DNA of 64,000 bases from Cacajao melanocephalus. Its lineage: Eukaryota > Chordata > Mammalia > Primates > Pitheciidae. The notes beneath the pieces are model-generated. The model ran no database searches. It worked only from the letters and a program-made list of their open reading frames with translations, and was not told the DNA's origin. The first letter of the stretch is position 1, and each line of letters starts with the position of its first letter. Of this stretch, positions 22,097 to 34,760 are shown piece by piece. Made by a program: the position numbers and the translations under genes. The DNA lies in assembly GCA_963573385.1 (NCBI GenBank), contig CAUYLG010026920.1, forward strand, positions 62,001 to 126,000, written 5' to 3'.

Positions 22097-22489
22097 GATC
22101 TAAATGAAATACACATTAAGTATTTAATCCTGTTCTTAGGTCCTTGGTCTGTGGTCAGAGGCCAGTACTTGTATTATATCACATTCCTTGTGTCCATCAA
22201 AGTACCTGGTACATGCTAGACACCTAATACATGTTGAATGAACAAAGAGACAAATGGATAAATAGTTTCCAGATCAATTTTCAGGCTGGGAGAAAATCTA
22301 AGAAGAAAAGAAATACCATGGAGGTGCTGCTTTCTGCTTTATCTTCTGACACTGACTTTAGGGAACTAGGGCGAAGGGGACCATATGCAGGGAATGATGG
22401 GGAGGGAGGGTACATGCAGGAATGTGTCTCCTCCAGGTCTGCACAGAGCTATATCCTTCTTGTCATTTCATTTTCATTTTCATTTTAAC
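22097..22489. other. Mostly unique sequence
   Basis: A weak MIR or L2 terminal motif (TACCTGGTACATGCTAGACA) lies near 22203. TCATTTTCATTTTCATTTT at 22469-22487 is a short hexamer repeat. Confidence 0.4.
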
Positions 22490-22800
22490 TATTGCCTTCT
22501 CAGAGGACCTTTCCTGACTACCTCGTCTAAAGAAGCTTTCCCACCACCCATTACCCTTCCTTTCTTAATTTCTCATATCACCTTTCTTAATTGTCTTTAT
22601 AGCACTTTTCCCCATCTGAAATGATTTTACCTATTTGCTTATTTATTGTCTGTAATTTCTCTCCCCTTCCCCACAAAAAACTATTTGAAGAAAAGGACCA
22701 TGTTTGTCTTTTTACTGTGGTATCCCTACTGCTTAGAAGTGTCCAGCACAGAGTAATTATTCAATGAGATTTATTAAATGGCCGAGTAAATGAATCCCCC
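22490..22800 (+). mobile_element. L2 LINE 3' end
   Basis: CTCAGAGGACCTTTCCTGAC, TTTATAGCACTTTTCCCCAT, TTATTTATTGTCTGTAATTT, GAAAAGGACCATGTTTGTC and GTGTCCAGCACAGAGTAATT follow the L2 3' end throughout. Confidence 0.8.
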
Positions 22801-23609
22801 TTTGCCTGGTTACAGAAGCCTGGAGGGAGATATCAATAGGAAGAGAGTCAAAAACTAACAGCTCAGCTTCTCCCAAACCCCTCTTTTCTCTTCATCTGTT
22901 TCCCCGGCTGGACCCCGGAGCATCTCACGTTATCTATTCTTGAATGCTCAGTTTTATGGTCTAAGCAGCTGGTGCCGATTCCCAGTGCCCTTGCTTTCTG
23001 GCTTCCACAGCTCATTCCTGACGATGTGGGCTAGGAATTGTTGCCTTTGACATGCTGACACCGCCACTCCCATCGGCACCATTGCTGAGCGGATGGTTCC
23101 CTGCCCTGTCCTGCGCGCTGCCTTCAAGCTGTCAGCCCTTTCCCACACCACACAGCTGGCACACATGGAAATGGAGCCCTGACACGCCCACATGGGTCGC
23201 AGCCTCTGGGCTGAATAGCTTACGGCTCACCCCAATCTGCCTCAGATGTTGCTCCCTGAATCATTCCTCATCTTCCTGCCATCTGTCTCCTTGTCCTGTT
23301 TTCCCACTTAGGCTCCCACAAAGGCCTTCAGCTTTGACCTTTGGCTCCTTTCCTGGGCCACAATTGGTACTTTCCCTCTGGCGACAATATGGTCAACCAG
23401 CTTAAGTTAAATGGGATGCGCCCTTCAGCCTGTTTGGTTCCTTCAATGCTGTGGCAACTCCTCCTCATCCAGTCTCCTCCAGGCTGTTCCCTTGGTCATT
23501 ACAGTACTCGTCCTCCCTCACCTCTCTGCATTGGCCTGTTATGCCCAATGGCACAATCACTTTTCTGGGCACCAGATTGGACACTTTATTTCTTATGAAA
23601 TGATCAGCA
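22801..23609. other. Unique sequence
   Basis: Balanced GC, rich in CT. Several short frames on both strands are mutually overlapping. No domain recognised. Confidence 0.4.
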
Positions 23610-23875
23610 TAAATATATACCATTTATTGTAAACTTCCTGTGTGCCAAGCATGGTAAGAAAAAAAAGAACTTTATGTGATCTTGTTTGACTATCTTAAAA
23701 GTTCTTAGAGTGAGTTATCAGTAAACTGATCTTAGGAATGAAAAAAACTAAAGCTCAGACACTGAGTAGTTTTCCTAAGGTTATGCAAATAGAAAATGGC
23801 AGAGTGAGGATTTCAACTCAGGTCTGTCTGACCCCAGAGCTAGTCTCATTACAATACTCTGCTATCTTTTTCCAC
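23610..23875 (-). repeat. MIR SINE, minus strand
   Basis: ATTGTAAACTTCCTGTGTGC, GTAAACTGATCTTAGGAATG, GGATTTCAACTCAGGTCTG and CTGACCCCAGAGCTAGTCTC follow reverse MIR over nearly its full length. Confidence 0.8.
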
Positions 23876-24079
23876 TGTGCCTTTACTTCCACACCTTCTT
23901 GGCAGCTTCTCTTCTTGCTCTGGAGTGAGACAGTCCGGAATTCAAATCTCAATTCAGATGGCTACTCTGGCAATATAATCTTGGGTGAATTATTTCCTTC
24001 CTAGGCCGAGATGTGCCATGAGAAAGGCATGGGAACTGCTTGCTGACTCTCTATTACTCCTCCTCCTCCCCTTTGTCCT
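23876..24079 (+). repeat. MIR SINE 5' fragment
   Basis: CAGTCCGGAATTCAAATCTC followed by TAATCTTGGGTGAATTATTT matches the sense 5' half of MIR. It directly follows the antisense MIR, making an inverted pair. Confidence 0.5.
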
Positions 24080-24135
24080 CTAACTACTATAATTTATTGA
24101 GTCCTTGCTGTGTGCCAGTCAATGTTCCCAGCACC
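24080..24135 (-). repeat. MIR SINE, minus strand, left of Alu
   Basis: TTTATTGAGTCCTTGCTGTG and CAGTCAATGTTCCCAGCACC are antisense MIR 3' end. The element resumes at 24439. Confidence 0.65.
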
Positions 24136-24438
24136 TTTTTTTTTTTTTTTTTTTTGATGCAGGGTCTCATTCTGTTGCTTAGGCTGCAGTACAGTGGTGT
24201 AATCATGGCTCATTGTAGCCTTGACCTCCTGGGCTCAAGCAATCCTCCCACCTCAGCCTCCTGAGTAGCTAGGACCACAGGCATCCACCACCATGCTTAG
24301 CTAATTTGTCTTTATTTTTTGTAGAGACGAGGTCCCAGTATATTGCCCAGGCTGGCCTTGATCTCCTGGGCCCAAGTGATCCTCCTGCCTTGGCCTCCCA
24401 AAGTGCCAGGATTATAGGTGTGAGCCACTGTGCCCAGA
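24136..24438 (-). repeat. AluJ SINE, minus strand
   Basis: Poly-T then GATGCAGGGTCTCATTCTGT, CTTGACCTCCTGGGCTCAAG, AGTATATTGCCCAGGCTGG, GAGCCACTGTGCCCAG. AluJ-like diagnostic pattern and about 15 percent divergence by eye. It is inserted into a MIR. Confidence 0.94.
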
Positions 24439-24612
24439 CTTTACCCGGCAAATTTACATACATTATTTCTATTTAGCCTCTACAACCTTGTAAAGTAGAT
24501 ATTGATAATGCAGTCACAGAGAAGCTAACGAATTATTAAAAATCATCAGCTAAAGAGTGGCCTAGTTAAGATTTGAATGCACATCTGCCTAACTCCAAAG
24601 CCTGCTTTCTTT
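24439..24612 (-). repeat. MIR SINE, minus strand, right of Alu
   Basis: ACATACATTATTTCTATTTA, AGATTTGAATGCACATCTGC and CTAACTCCAAAGCCTGC complete the MIR begun at 24080. Confidence 0.7.
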
Positions 24613-26859
24613 CCCCTGACATCTTTCCATTTTTTGAGTGGGCTGATAGAATTGCTTCCCACTCTTCTCTATAATTGACTTCCCATAATCACACTATTAG
24701 TACAGTAGCAAAGGCAACCTACCAGGTATTTAAGGATTTAAGGGAAAATTTAAATGCTACTATGTCTTTTAAAAATTGAAGACGTATAGTGGTCTACCTT
24801 TCAGTGGTAAAGTTCCTGCATAGGCGACACTTGTTTTTCGATGTCATGATGTATAAGGTCAGACACCAAAAGGAGATTGTGTTTCCCCCTTTGCCGTGGT
24901 ATGATTTTCTGTGTAATCACTCAGGCTTAGCCCTATTCAACTGATAAAGGTGGTGCAATCATCCTCACTTCTGATTACTCTACATAAGCTTTACGTTGCG
25001 GTATGAGAAGGTGAAATGCTACTCCACATAAACCATGCCAACTACTGACAGTCTCTATTGGATCATCTCAGAGTACAGGAAAATAATGGCCGCAGTCAGC
25101 GTCTCTGAAATATTGAGCCATCTGAAATGGCATTGTGAGCAAGAGAGGTCATCTGTGCCACCACACGATTGCCCCTTTTGCTCTTTCCACCATATCTGTT
25201 AGCAAGGACCTGGATGTGCTGCCATGCACAGCAGAGGGCTAAGCTGAGGTGCTCACATATGCTCTGGAATACCCTGCTTTATCGGAAGGAGGGTTCAGTT
25301 TTCTTAAGTGTTTTTCATGAAGAAAGCAATAACAAAGCAGAGCTATGTGTGTGGCCCATGGCCCCGTTTTCATTGGTTTTACATTATTTTCCACTTACGA
25401 ATGAGCTTAATGGTGCTCACTGAAAAAGGTCTTTTGATTTTGGGAAACACTGTGATTCTCAATATTATGACAGATGGAGGAGGCTGTCAGCGTGGAGAAG
25501 GGTATTCCTTCCATTGGAATTGCCCGGGAGACATCTTCAAATTAGAATACTTTTTCCCCTTTCTCTTGCAGGGACCATTTCTTCAGTTAAGAATGACAGT
25601 ACCCATAGTGAACTGATACTATATGCACACATGTTTGGGGACAGCTATTAGATATGTGGAGATAGAGAAAAAAATTAAAATATATTGTTCTAACTTTTGC
25701 ATTCCTAAGGGTAGCTTTTAAAATGTGGGGCTTGGGTGAGGATGTACAGCATAATATCGGTGAGGAGGCTTAGTCTAGTGCCTAGAACGCTAGAGGCTTC
25801 GGGAGCCCCCCCACACAATGCTGTGGCGTGGACCCTGATGTTCTCAAGATAGGCAGAGGTAGAGCTAAGCACTTAGGGGCTTTGTGGACAGGAGCATGAA
25901 CAAGAGGAAGCATTAGCAAGAGAGGAAGACCACTGAAGACACTGAGGTCGACAGGCTAGTTTGTAGACACGTGAGGCATCCGAATAGAGATACCCATAAA
26001 TAATATGTGTATGTGGAGTGGAATACCACTGTCATGCAGGCGGGCATGATCAAAGCAGAGGATACTTTGGTTACATAAGTATATGCCAGGCCAAGTGATA
26101 ATGACTAGTGGGGAGTGTTTCAATCTATACATGTTTGAGATACGAGCCTTGTGCTTTGAACCATCCCAACCCTTACATCATTAGGATCCAGACTTGCTGT
26201 TGACCTCACTCTGCACTCTGAAGTCTGAGTGAGTGATTGACCAGGAAACGAAGCTACTCCTGCCATGTTGCTGCCAGATTATTTCCTCTAGCAATTTTTA
26301 TTGAAAGCCTCTGTTGGTCTCTGCTGTTAGGTATTTTCTTTCCAATAATCATCCAACCCTTTCTAACAATGTCTTCTGTACTTGGCTGCTCCACTTATTT
26401 TTCTCTTTTCCTTAGTTTGTCCTCCCACTCAAGCCATATTTCCACCTGAGTGTTGGGCGTATTTCAACCTGTTGAGACAAGGAAGATGGGGAGGGAGAAG
26501 CAGCTGACAGGAGGCTTTGCCACCGGCTCACATCTGACTAAAGGGCAAGTTACAACCTTGCCAAGCTTTCTTTCATTTTCTAATCTTTACCCTGGGGATC
26601 CAAATGCTGAGTTACTGCCCAAAGGGTTAGTGGGGAGAGGCCTTTTAAAAGCCAGTAAAATCATTTCGAGATGTCAAGGGCTGTGCCAAGGCCCAGCAAC
26701 TCATGTGGTCTTTTTATTAAGCAAATAATGAACATAGTGCAGGCAGGGATGGAGGGAGGAGCCGGCAGAAGGTTTGGAGCCGATGCAGGTTTATAAAGGT
26801 TACTGAGAAGTCCTGAAAGGCAGGACAAGGTTAAAAAATAAAGCATTAATTCCAGAACT
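24613..26859. other. Unique sequence, 2.2 kb without recognised repeats
   Basis: Second long repeat-poor run. Small frames (102 codons at 25308-25616, 92 at 26450-26728) have no domains. A short C-run in CCCCCCCACACA near 25807 is the only compositional oddity. Confidence 0.4.
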
Positions 26860-27062
26860 TGCACATGGAACACATGTATGAAGTGGCATTACATTCCGCA
26901 AGAGCAGGGTTTCAGCTGTGCTTTCAGTGCTACGTTGGGCAAGTTGCTTTCTCTAAGTCTCAGTTTCCTTTTGGTAAAATGGGGCTACAGCAAAATCTAC
27001 CTCAAAACGTTGCCGTGAGGGTTAAAAGTGAAAACAGACCTATAAAAATTGGCACATGGTTG
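26860..27062 (+). repeat. MIR SINE
   Basis: TACGTTGGGCAAGTTGCTTT, CTCTAAGTCTCAGTTTCCTT, GTAAAATGGGGCTACAG and GCCGTGAGGGTTAAAAGTG are unmistakable sense MIR. Confidence 0.85.
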
Positions 27063-27180
27063 TGAATCCATTACTTTCTGTTCTTTTTGCCTTATTTATT
27101 TTCTTCTTTGGTGCTTATTCTGAAATTTTAGGAATCAAACTAAAAAAAATTTTTTTAAACCAAATAAAGAAATTGAATCC
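27063..27180. other. AT-rich spacer before the L1
   Basis: TTCTTTTTGCCTTATTTATT and an A/T-mixed run near 27140-27165. No feature assigned. Confidence 0.4.
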
Positions 27181-29030
27181 TGGAGGGTGAAGCAGGATGG
27201 CAAAATAGAAAGCCCCACCAATTCTCCTCCCCAAGATACCAAGTTGTACAACTATCTACACGGTAAAAACACCGTCATAAAAAGCAAAACTCAGGTGAGC
27301 ACTCATAGATCTGGTTTTAACTTCGTATCGCTGAAGGAGGCACTGAGGAGATAGAGAAAACAGTCCTGAATCACCGATGCCACCTCCCCAAACTCTGGCA
27401 GTGGTGGCATGAGTTACGGGGGGAAGAACACAGTTACTGTGAGTCACTGAACTCCATGCTGGTCTGCTAGAGCAAACAGAAAAAACGGACCAAACTCCAC
27501 TGATTCCCACCTGCAGAAGGAGCATTTAAACCAGCCCTAGGCAGAGGGGAATCACCAGTCCCAGTAGACTGAATTTGAGTGCTTACAAACCTTGCCACCA
27601 AGGGCTACAGCACTCTGTGTCTCTAAGTAAACTTGAAAGGCAGTCTAGGCCATAAGGACAGGCTCTCTTAGGCGAGGCCTGGGGCTGAACTAGTCCTATA
27701 GACAGCGGTCTAAGGGAGCATCTGGCATACTGAGACACCAGCTGGGGAAGCCAAGGGAGCTCTGGTCTCAACCCTCCCCTAATCCCAGGCTGCACTGCTG
27801 GTGGCTCCAAAAGACACCAAGAGACCTCTTCCTTTCTCTTGAGAACAGGAGAGGGAAGAATGAGGAGGACTTTGTCTTGCATCTTAGATGCCAGCTCAGC
27901 CAGAGTAAGATAAAGCACTGGTCAGTCATGAGGCCCTCGCTTCCAGATGACATTTCTAGACATACCCTGGGCCAGAGAGAAACTGCTGCCTTGAAAAAAA
28001 AGGGCCCAGTGCTGGCAGCATTCATCACCTGCTAACTGAAGAGTCCTTGGGCCCTGAATAACCAGTAGCCTTACCCAGGTACTACATCGAGGGCCTTGGG
28101 TGAACCTCTGAGACTTGCTGGCTTCGGATGAAACTCAGCACATTACCAGCTGTGGTGGCTATGGGGAAAAACTCCTTCTGCTTCAGAAAAGCAGAAAGAG
28201 AAGTAAAGGGGACTTGTACCTTAGGTACCAGCATGGCCACAGAGGGGTAGAGCACCAAGAGAGCTCTTATAGTCCCCAATTCTAGGACTCGACCCTTTGA
28301 AAGCATTTTTGGACCTGCCCTGGGCCATCAAGGAGCCCACTGCCCTGAAGGGTGGGTCCCAGGCCAGGCAGCATTTACAACAAGCTGCCTTTAGAGACCT
28401 TGGGTTATAAGAGAACATGAGTGATAGTCTGGCAGTACTCCTCATGGCCTGGGGTGGCGGTGGCTATGGGATAATGCTCCTCTACCTTTGAGAAAAGGAG
28501 AGAAGAGTGGGAAGGGCTGTATCATGTGGTTTGAGGGCCGGCTCAGCTGCAATACAATAGAACACCAGGTAGACTTGTGAGGTTTTTACTCTATTCACCG
28601 ACTCCTGGACAGAACTTCTGGACCCAGATGGGGATTAGGGGACCTTGCCACCCTGAAGAGAAGGACACAAGCCTAGCTGGCTTTTCTACTTGCTGATGAT
28701 AGAGCCCCAGGGCCTTGAGGAAACATGGGCAGTAGCCAGGGTCTGGTTATAGCAAGCCTTGGGTGAGGCCCAGTACTGTGTTGGCTTCAGGTCTGACCCA
28801 ATGCAATCTTAGTATTGGTGGACACAGGGATGCTTGTGTCACTCCACCCCCAGCTTTATGTGGCTCAGAAGAGAGAAATAAGCCCTGTATGTTTGGGAAA
28901 AAGTAAGGGAAAAGAACAAGGGTCCCTGCTTGGTAATCCAGAGAATTCTCCTGGATCTTGTCCAAGATTATCAAGGTAGTACCTCTGAGTCTATAAGAAC
29001 CAGAGTGTTACTGGGCATGCCCCCTAAAGC
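27181..29030 (+). other. L1 5' UTR with three diverged tandem modules
   Basis: The same sentence of sequence recurs about every 310-335 bp. GCCAGCTCAGCCAGAGTAAG (about 27890), TACCAGCATGGCCACAGAGG (about 28228) and GCCGGCTCAGCTGCAATAC (about 28537) each precede a GGACC/GGAC..CTGCCCTGGGCC-type segment and a GCAGCATTCATCA-type segment. Minus-strand frames of 70-111 codons run through it but carry no domain I know. Confidence 0.65.
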
Positions 29031-29099
29031 AGATACAACTTAAATCATAATACCCAAGTCATTTAAAATATCTGAGAAACCTTCCCAAGAAGGATGGGT

Positions 29100-29740
29100 A
29101 CAAGGAAGCCCAGACACAAAGACTATAATAAATACCTAACTCTTCAAGGCCCAGACACTGAAGAATATCCAGCAGCATCAACACCATCCAGAAAAACATG
29201 ACTTTGCCAAATGAACCAAACAAGCACAAGGGACCAATCCTGGGAAATAGAGACATGTGATAGAAAGTTCAAGATAGCTATTTTGAGGAAGCTCAGAGAA
29301 ATGTAAGATAACACACAAAAGGAATTCAGAATTATATCAGATAAATTTAACAAAGAGAATGAAATAATTTGAAAGAATTAACCAGAAATTTTGGAGCTGT
29401 AAAATTCAAATGACATTCTGAATAATGCATCAGAGTCCTTTAATAGCAGAATTGATCAAGCAGCAGAAGAAATTAGTGAGCTTGAAGACAGGCTATTTGA
29501 AAATACACAATCAGAGGAGACAAAAGAAAAAAGAATACAAACAATGAAGCGTGCCTACAGGATCTAGTAAAGAGCCCCAAAAAGGTGAATCTAAGAGTTA
29601 AAGAGGAGGTTGAGAAAGAAATAGGGGTAGAAAGTTTATTCAAAGGGATAATAACAGAGAACTTTCCAAACCTAGAGAAAGATGTCAATATCCAAGAACA
29701 GGAAGGTTATAGAATACCAAACAGATTTAACCCTACCTAC
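29100..29740 (+). pseudogene. Decayed L1 ORF1 coding sequence
   Basis: AGAATATCCAGCAGCATCAAC-like and GCAGAATTGATCAAGCAGCAG-like sequence (short motifs: AAGAATATCCAGCAGCATCA, ATTGATCAAGCAGCAGAAGA) fits the coiled-coil part of ORF1, whose product is an RNA-binding chaperone of the L1 particle. Frame is broken by stops, and the RNA-recognition and C-terminal parts are lost at the junction near 29740. Confidence 0.55.
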
Positions 29741-31596
29741 CAAGACTGAACCAGGAAGAAATCCAAAATCTGAACACACCAATAACAAGTAGAGATCAAA
29801 GCTGTAATAAAAGTCTCCGAGTAAAGAAAAGCCCAGGAACAGACAGCTTTACTGCTGAATTTTACCAAACATTTAAAGAAGAACTAATATCAATCCTACT
29901 CAATCTATTCCTAAAAATAGAGAAGGAGGAAATATTTCCAAACTCATTCCACAAGGCCAGTATAACGCTGATACCAAAACCAAAGGCACATTGGAAAAAA
30001 AGAGAAAGAAAAGAAAAGAAAACTACAAGCCAATAGCTCAGATAAATACTGATGCAAAAATTCTCAATAAAATACTTGCAAACTGAATTCAACAAGAGAT
30101 TAGAAATATCATTCATCATGACCAGGTAGTATTTATTCCTGGGATGCAAGGATGGTTCAACATATGCAAGTCAATTAATGTGATATATCATATCAACAGA
30201 ATGAAAGATGAAAATCTTAAGATCGTGTCAATCAGTGCTGAAAAAGCACTTGACAAAATTCAACATCCCTTCATCATAAATACACTCCAAAACCTGGGGA
30301 TAGAAGGAACATACCTTAACATAACAAAAGCCATATATGACAGACCCCAGTTAGTATTACACTGAATGAGAAAAACCTGAATGTCTTTCCTCTATGATCT
30401 AGAACATGACATGGATGCCCACTGTCACCACTGTTATTCAACATAGTATTGGAATTCATAGCTAGAGCAATTAAACAAGAGAAAAATATAAAGGGCATCC
30501 AAATTAGAAAGGAAGAATTCAAGTTATCCTTGTTTGTAGATGATGCAGTCTTATATTTGCAAAAACCTAAAGATGCCACGAGAAAACTATTAGAACTGAT
30601 TAGCGTATTCAGTAAAGTTTCAGGATACAAAATCAACATACAAAAATCAGTAGCATTTCTCTATACCCATAATGAACAATAAGAAAAAGAAATTTACAAA
30701 GTAATCCCATTTACAATAGCCACAAATGAAATTAAATGCCTAGGAATTAACTGAACCCAAAAAAGAAAGGTATTGTAATGAAAACTATAAAACACTGATG
30801 AAAGAAACAGAAGAGGATACCAAAAAATGGGGAAATGTTCTGTGTTCATGGGTTGGAAGAATCAATATCGTTAAAATATCCATACTTCCCAAAGCAATCT
30901 ACAGATTCAGTGCAACCCCTATCAAAATACCAATGACATTCTTCACAGGTATAGAAAAAACAACCCTAAAATATATGTGGAGCCACAAAAGACTCAGAAT
31001 AATCAAAGTTATCCTGAGCAAAAAGAACAAAACTGGAGGAACCATGTTACCTCTCTTCAAATTATACTGCAGGGCTGTAGTAACCAAAACAACATGGTAC
31101 TGGCATAAAAACAGACACATAGATCAGTTGAACAGAAGAGAACCTGGAAACAAATCCACACATCCAGAGTGAACTCATTTTTGACAGAAGTGCCCATAAC
31201 AGACAATGAGGAAAAGACAGTATCTTTAATAAATAGTATTGGGAAAACTGGATATCCACATATAAAAGAAAGAAACTAGACCTGTATCTCTTGCCATCTA
31301 CAAAAATCAAATCAAAATGGATTAAAGACTTAAATCTAAAACCTATGAAACTATGAAACTACTATGAGAAAACACTGGGGAAACTCTCCAGGATATTGGT
31401 CTGGGTCTTGAGCAATATCCCACAGATACAGGTAACCAAAGCAAAAATGGACAAATGGGATCACATCAAGTTAAAAGATTCTGCACAGCAAAGGATACAA
31501 TCAACAAAGTGAAGAAATAACCCAAAGAATGGGAGAAAATTTTTGCAAACTACACATCAGACAAGGGATTAATAACCAGAATATATGAGGAGATAA
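29741..31596 (+). pseudogene. Decayed L1 ORF2, reverse transcriptase core and C-terminal flank
   Basis: The surviving pieces read in two phases: 30144-30365 (with [10 protein letters not shown]), 30449-30682 (with [10 protein letters not shown]) and 30798-31172. FVDD is the reverse transcriptase catalytic motif, normally FADD in L1, with both aspartates kept. The endonuclease domain is absent, removed by the junction at about 29741. Stops and frameshifts separate the pieces, so it cannot encode an active enzyme. Confidence 0.85.
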
Positions 31597-31899
31597 GCTC
31601 AATTTTCTTCTCTTCTCTCTGTAGAGCTACCTTGTTTCTTCTCACTCTGTCATCCGGTGATTCTATTTTCAATTTTTCCTCAGTTTTACTACTCTGACAG
31701 ATTTAGGGCCTCTTCAATTTCACAGAAAAGAACCACCTATTTTAAAATTGAGCTCAAGAGGTATTGTTAAAGGGTGTGTCAATAGTTTATCTTTGAAAAG
31801 AGAAAGTAAATAAGCCTCAAAGTAAAGTTTTAAAAGCATCTTAAAGTTTTTAGCAGAAGGAAAATCATCTCCTCTGAGAAATTATTTTCTCTACCATTT
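31597..31899. other. Unique sequence after the L1 break
   Basis: Pyrimidine-rich start (TTCTTCTCTTCTCTCTGTAG) then AT-rich. No feature recognised. Confidence 0.4.
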
Positions 31900-32058
31900 A
31901 TGAAATATTTTACTGTATTTTCTAGGCATTCAAAGATGAACCAGACATGAATTCAGTTCTCACAGAACCTCCAGACTAGGAGGGAAGAGGAAACAGGCAT
32001 AGGAAAAATGACAAGGTTGCAAAGGTTGCAGTTATTTGAGCTGGCTTTTGAGAATTGT
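31900..32058 (+). repeat. Ancient dispersed repeat, family not assigned
   Basis: CATTCAAAGATGAACCAGAC, TCAGTTCTCACAGAACCTCC and TTTGAGCTGGCTTTTGAG occur in the same order as in copies at about 35520-36090 and 58225-58640, so it is a copy of the same mammalian-wide repeat. Confidence 0.4.
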
Positions 32059-32069
32059 TAGGATTTTAT

Positions 32070-32785
32070 TTTTTTCTTTTTTTAAAATTAAATTTTATTT
32101 TTAAAATTTGCATATAACAATTGTACATATTTATTGAGTACATAATGATGTTTTCATACATATCCTGTATAGTGATCAGATCAGGGTAATTAGTGTACCT
32201 ATCATCTCAAATATTCATCATTTCTTTGTATTGGGAACATTCAATTTCCTCTTTCTGGCTATTTGAAACTATATAATATTGTTAACTATAATCATCTTAC
32301 AGTGGTATAGAATACTCTAACTTATTCCTCCTATCTAGCTGTAACTGTGCATATTTTAACAAATCTCTCCCTATGACCCCTTCCCTCACGCTTCCCAGCC
32401 TCTAGTATCCTCTGTTCTACTTTTCCCTCTATGACATCAACTTTTTTAGCGTCTGCATATGGATGAGAACATGCAGTGTTTAGGTTTCTGTTTCTGGCTT
32501 ATTTCTCTTAACATGTCCTCCAGTTTCATTCATGTTGCCATGAATGATAGTATTTAATTCTTTTTCATTGGTGGATAGTATTCTATTATGTATATATACC
32601 ACATTTTCTTTATCCATTCATTAGTTGATAGACACAGGTTGATTCCATATCTCAGCTATTGTAAATAGTGCTACAATAAATATTGAAACACAGATGTTTC
32701 TTTGATATACTGATTTCCTTTCCTTTGAATAAATGACCAATATGGGATTGCTAGATAATATGATAGTTCTATTTTTAGTTTTTGT
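32070..32785 (-). mobile_element. L1MA/L1PB-grade LINE 3' end, minus strand
   Basis: T-rich left end, then antisense 3' UTR (ACAATTGTACATATTTATTG) and antisense ORF2 end (GAGAACATGCAGTGTTTAGG, CCATTCATTAGTTGATAGAC). It has opposite orientation to the L1 at 27181 and lies 470 bp from its broken end. Confidence 0.85.
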
Positions 32786-33076
32786 CATTGTTGTTGTTTT
32801 GAGACAGGGTCGCTTTGTCACCCAGGCTGGAATGCAGCAGCACAATCTCAGCTCACAGCAACCTCTGCCTCCCAGCTCAAACAATTATCTTGCCTCAGCC
32901 TCCCTAGTAGCTGGGATTACAGACACACACCACCACGCCTTTCTAATGTTGTATTTTTAGTAGAGAAGGATTTCACCATGTTGGTCAGGCTGGTCTCAAA
33001 CGCCTTACCTCAAGTAATCCACCTGCCTTGGCCTCCCAAAATATTGGGATTACAGGCGTGAGCCACTGTACCTGGC
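32786..33076 (-). repeat. Alu SINE, minus strand
   Basis: Degenerate TTG-rich tail, then GAGACAGGGTCGCTTTGTCA, TCAGCCTCCCTAGTAGCTGG, TTGGTCAGGCTGGTCTCAAA, ending GAGCCACTGTACCTGGC. Full length, AluS grade. Confidence 0.94.
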
Positions 33077-33469
33077 TTCTTATGTTATTTTTAAACAAAA
33101 AATGTTGAAACATCCATGAAAGGGAGCAGTAAGATTTAAGTTTGAAAAGTATGCTTGGTTCAGATATAAATAAACGGATAAATGAATCACACCCAGGAGT
33201 AAAAATATTGAGTTGAAATAGCACCAAAAGGGATTTAGGTACTTATGAAAATGCCTGTTCATCATAAAGGCTTTTAGCCCTTGAAGTGGGTTATCAACAA
33301 ATGTAATGGAAAGTCTTAAGTGTGGGATTCTAAGAACAGGACAGACCTAGCTCAATGATGATATACAAACAGTCATGCCTGGAACAGGGATGAACATGAG
33401 GGAAGAAGGAGGGCTGTTTGAAATCTAAGACTTCTTGAGGCCGCATTCTGGATATAATATGGTGTTAAA
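33077..33469. other. Unique AT-rich sequence
   Basis: No recognised repeat or coding frame. Confidence 0.4.
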
Positions 33470-33600
33470 AAAACAGAGATTCTGAAGTCAGATGGTATGG
33501 GGTTGGAGGTTTTTTTTAGGTTCCCCAAATTCAAAATGGGGCTGAAATATGGTTCTTGTGGCTATTCAATGCCATAACATATTGAAAGCAATTATCTCAA
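33470..33600 (+). repeat. MIR SINE fragment, deleted
   Basis: GATTCTGAAGTCAGATGGTA and TTCAAAATGGGGCTGAAATA match sense MIR with the middle missing. Confidence 0.4.

Positions 33601-34760
<1,160 letters not shown>

Larger units (their letters stand above)
27181..31596 (+). mobile_element. L1MA/L1PB-grade LINE, 5' end intact, internally deleted, 3' end missing
   Basis: It begins at the canonical L1 5' start (GAAGCAGGATGGCAAAATAG, AAGCCCCACCAATTCTCCTC), runs about 1.85 kb of 5' UTR and ORF1-like sequence to about 29740, jumps into ORF2 and stops abruptly at about 31596 after AACCAGAATATATGAGGAG. There is no 3' UTR, poly-A tail or target duplication at the right end. Present length is about 4.4 kb against the usual 6-7 kb. 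Loss of the 3' end is not the usual 5' truncation and points to a later deletion or rearrangement. Confidence 0.88.

Noticed and set aside
27583..27918. 111-codon minus-strand frame in the L1 5' UTR, a possible ORF0-like antisense frame
   Set aside because: ORF0 belongs to the younger L1PA group and its sequence is not recognisable here; the frame is likely fortuitous.
30449..30682. Possible functional reverse transcriptase because FVDD is intact
   Set aside because: It is one short frame of a broken L1 with no endonuclease, stops on both sides and no 3' end.
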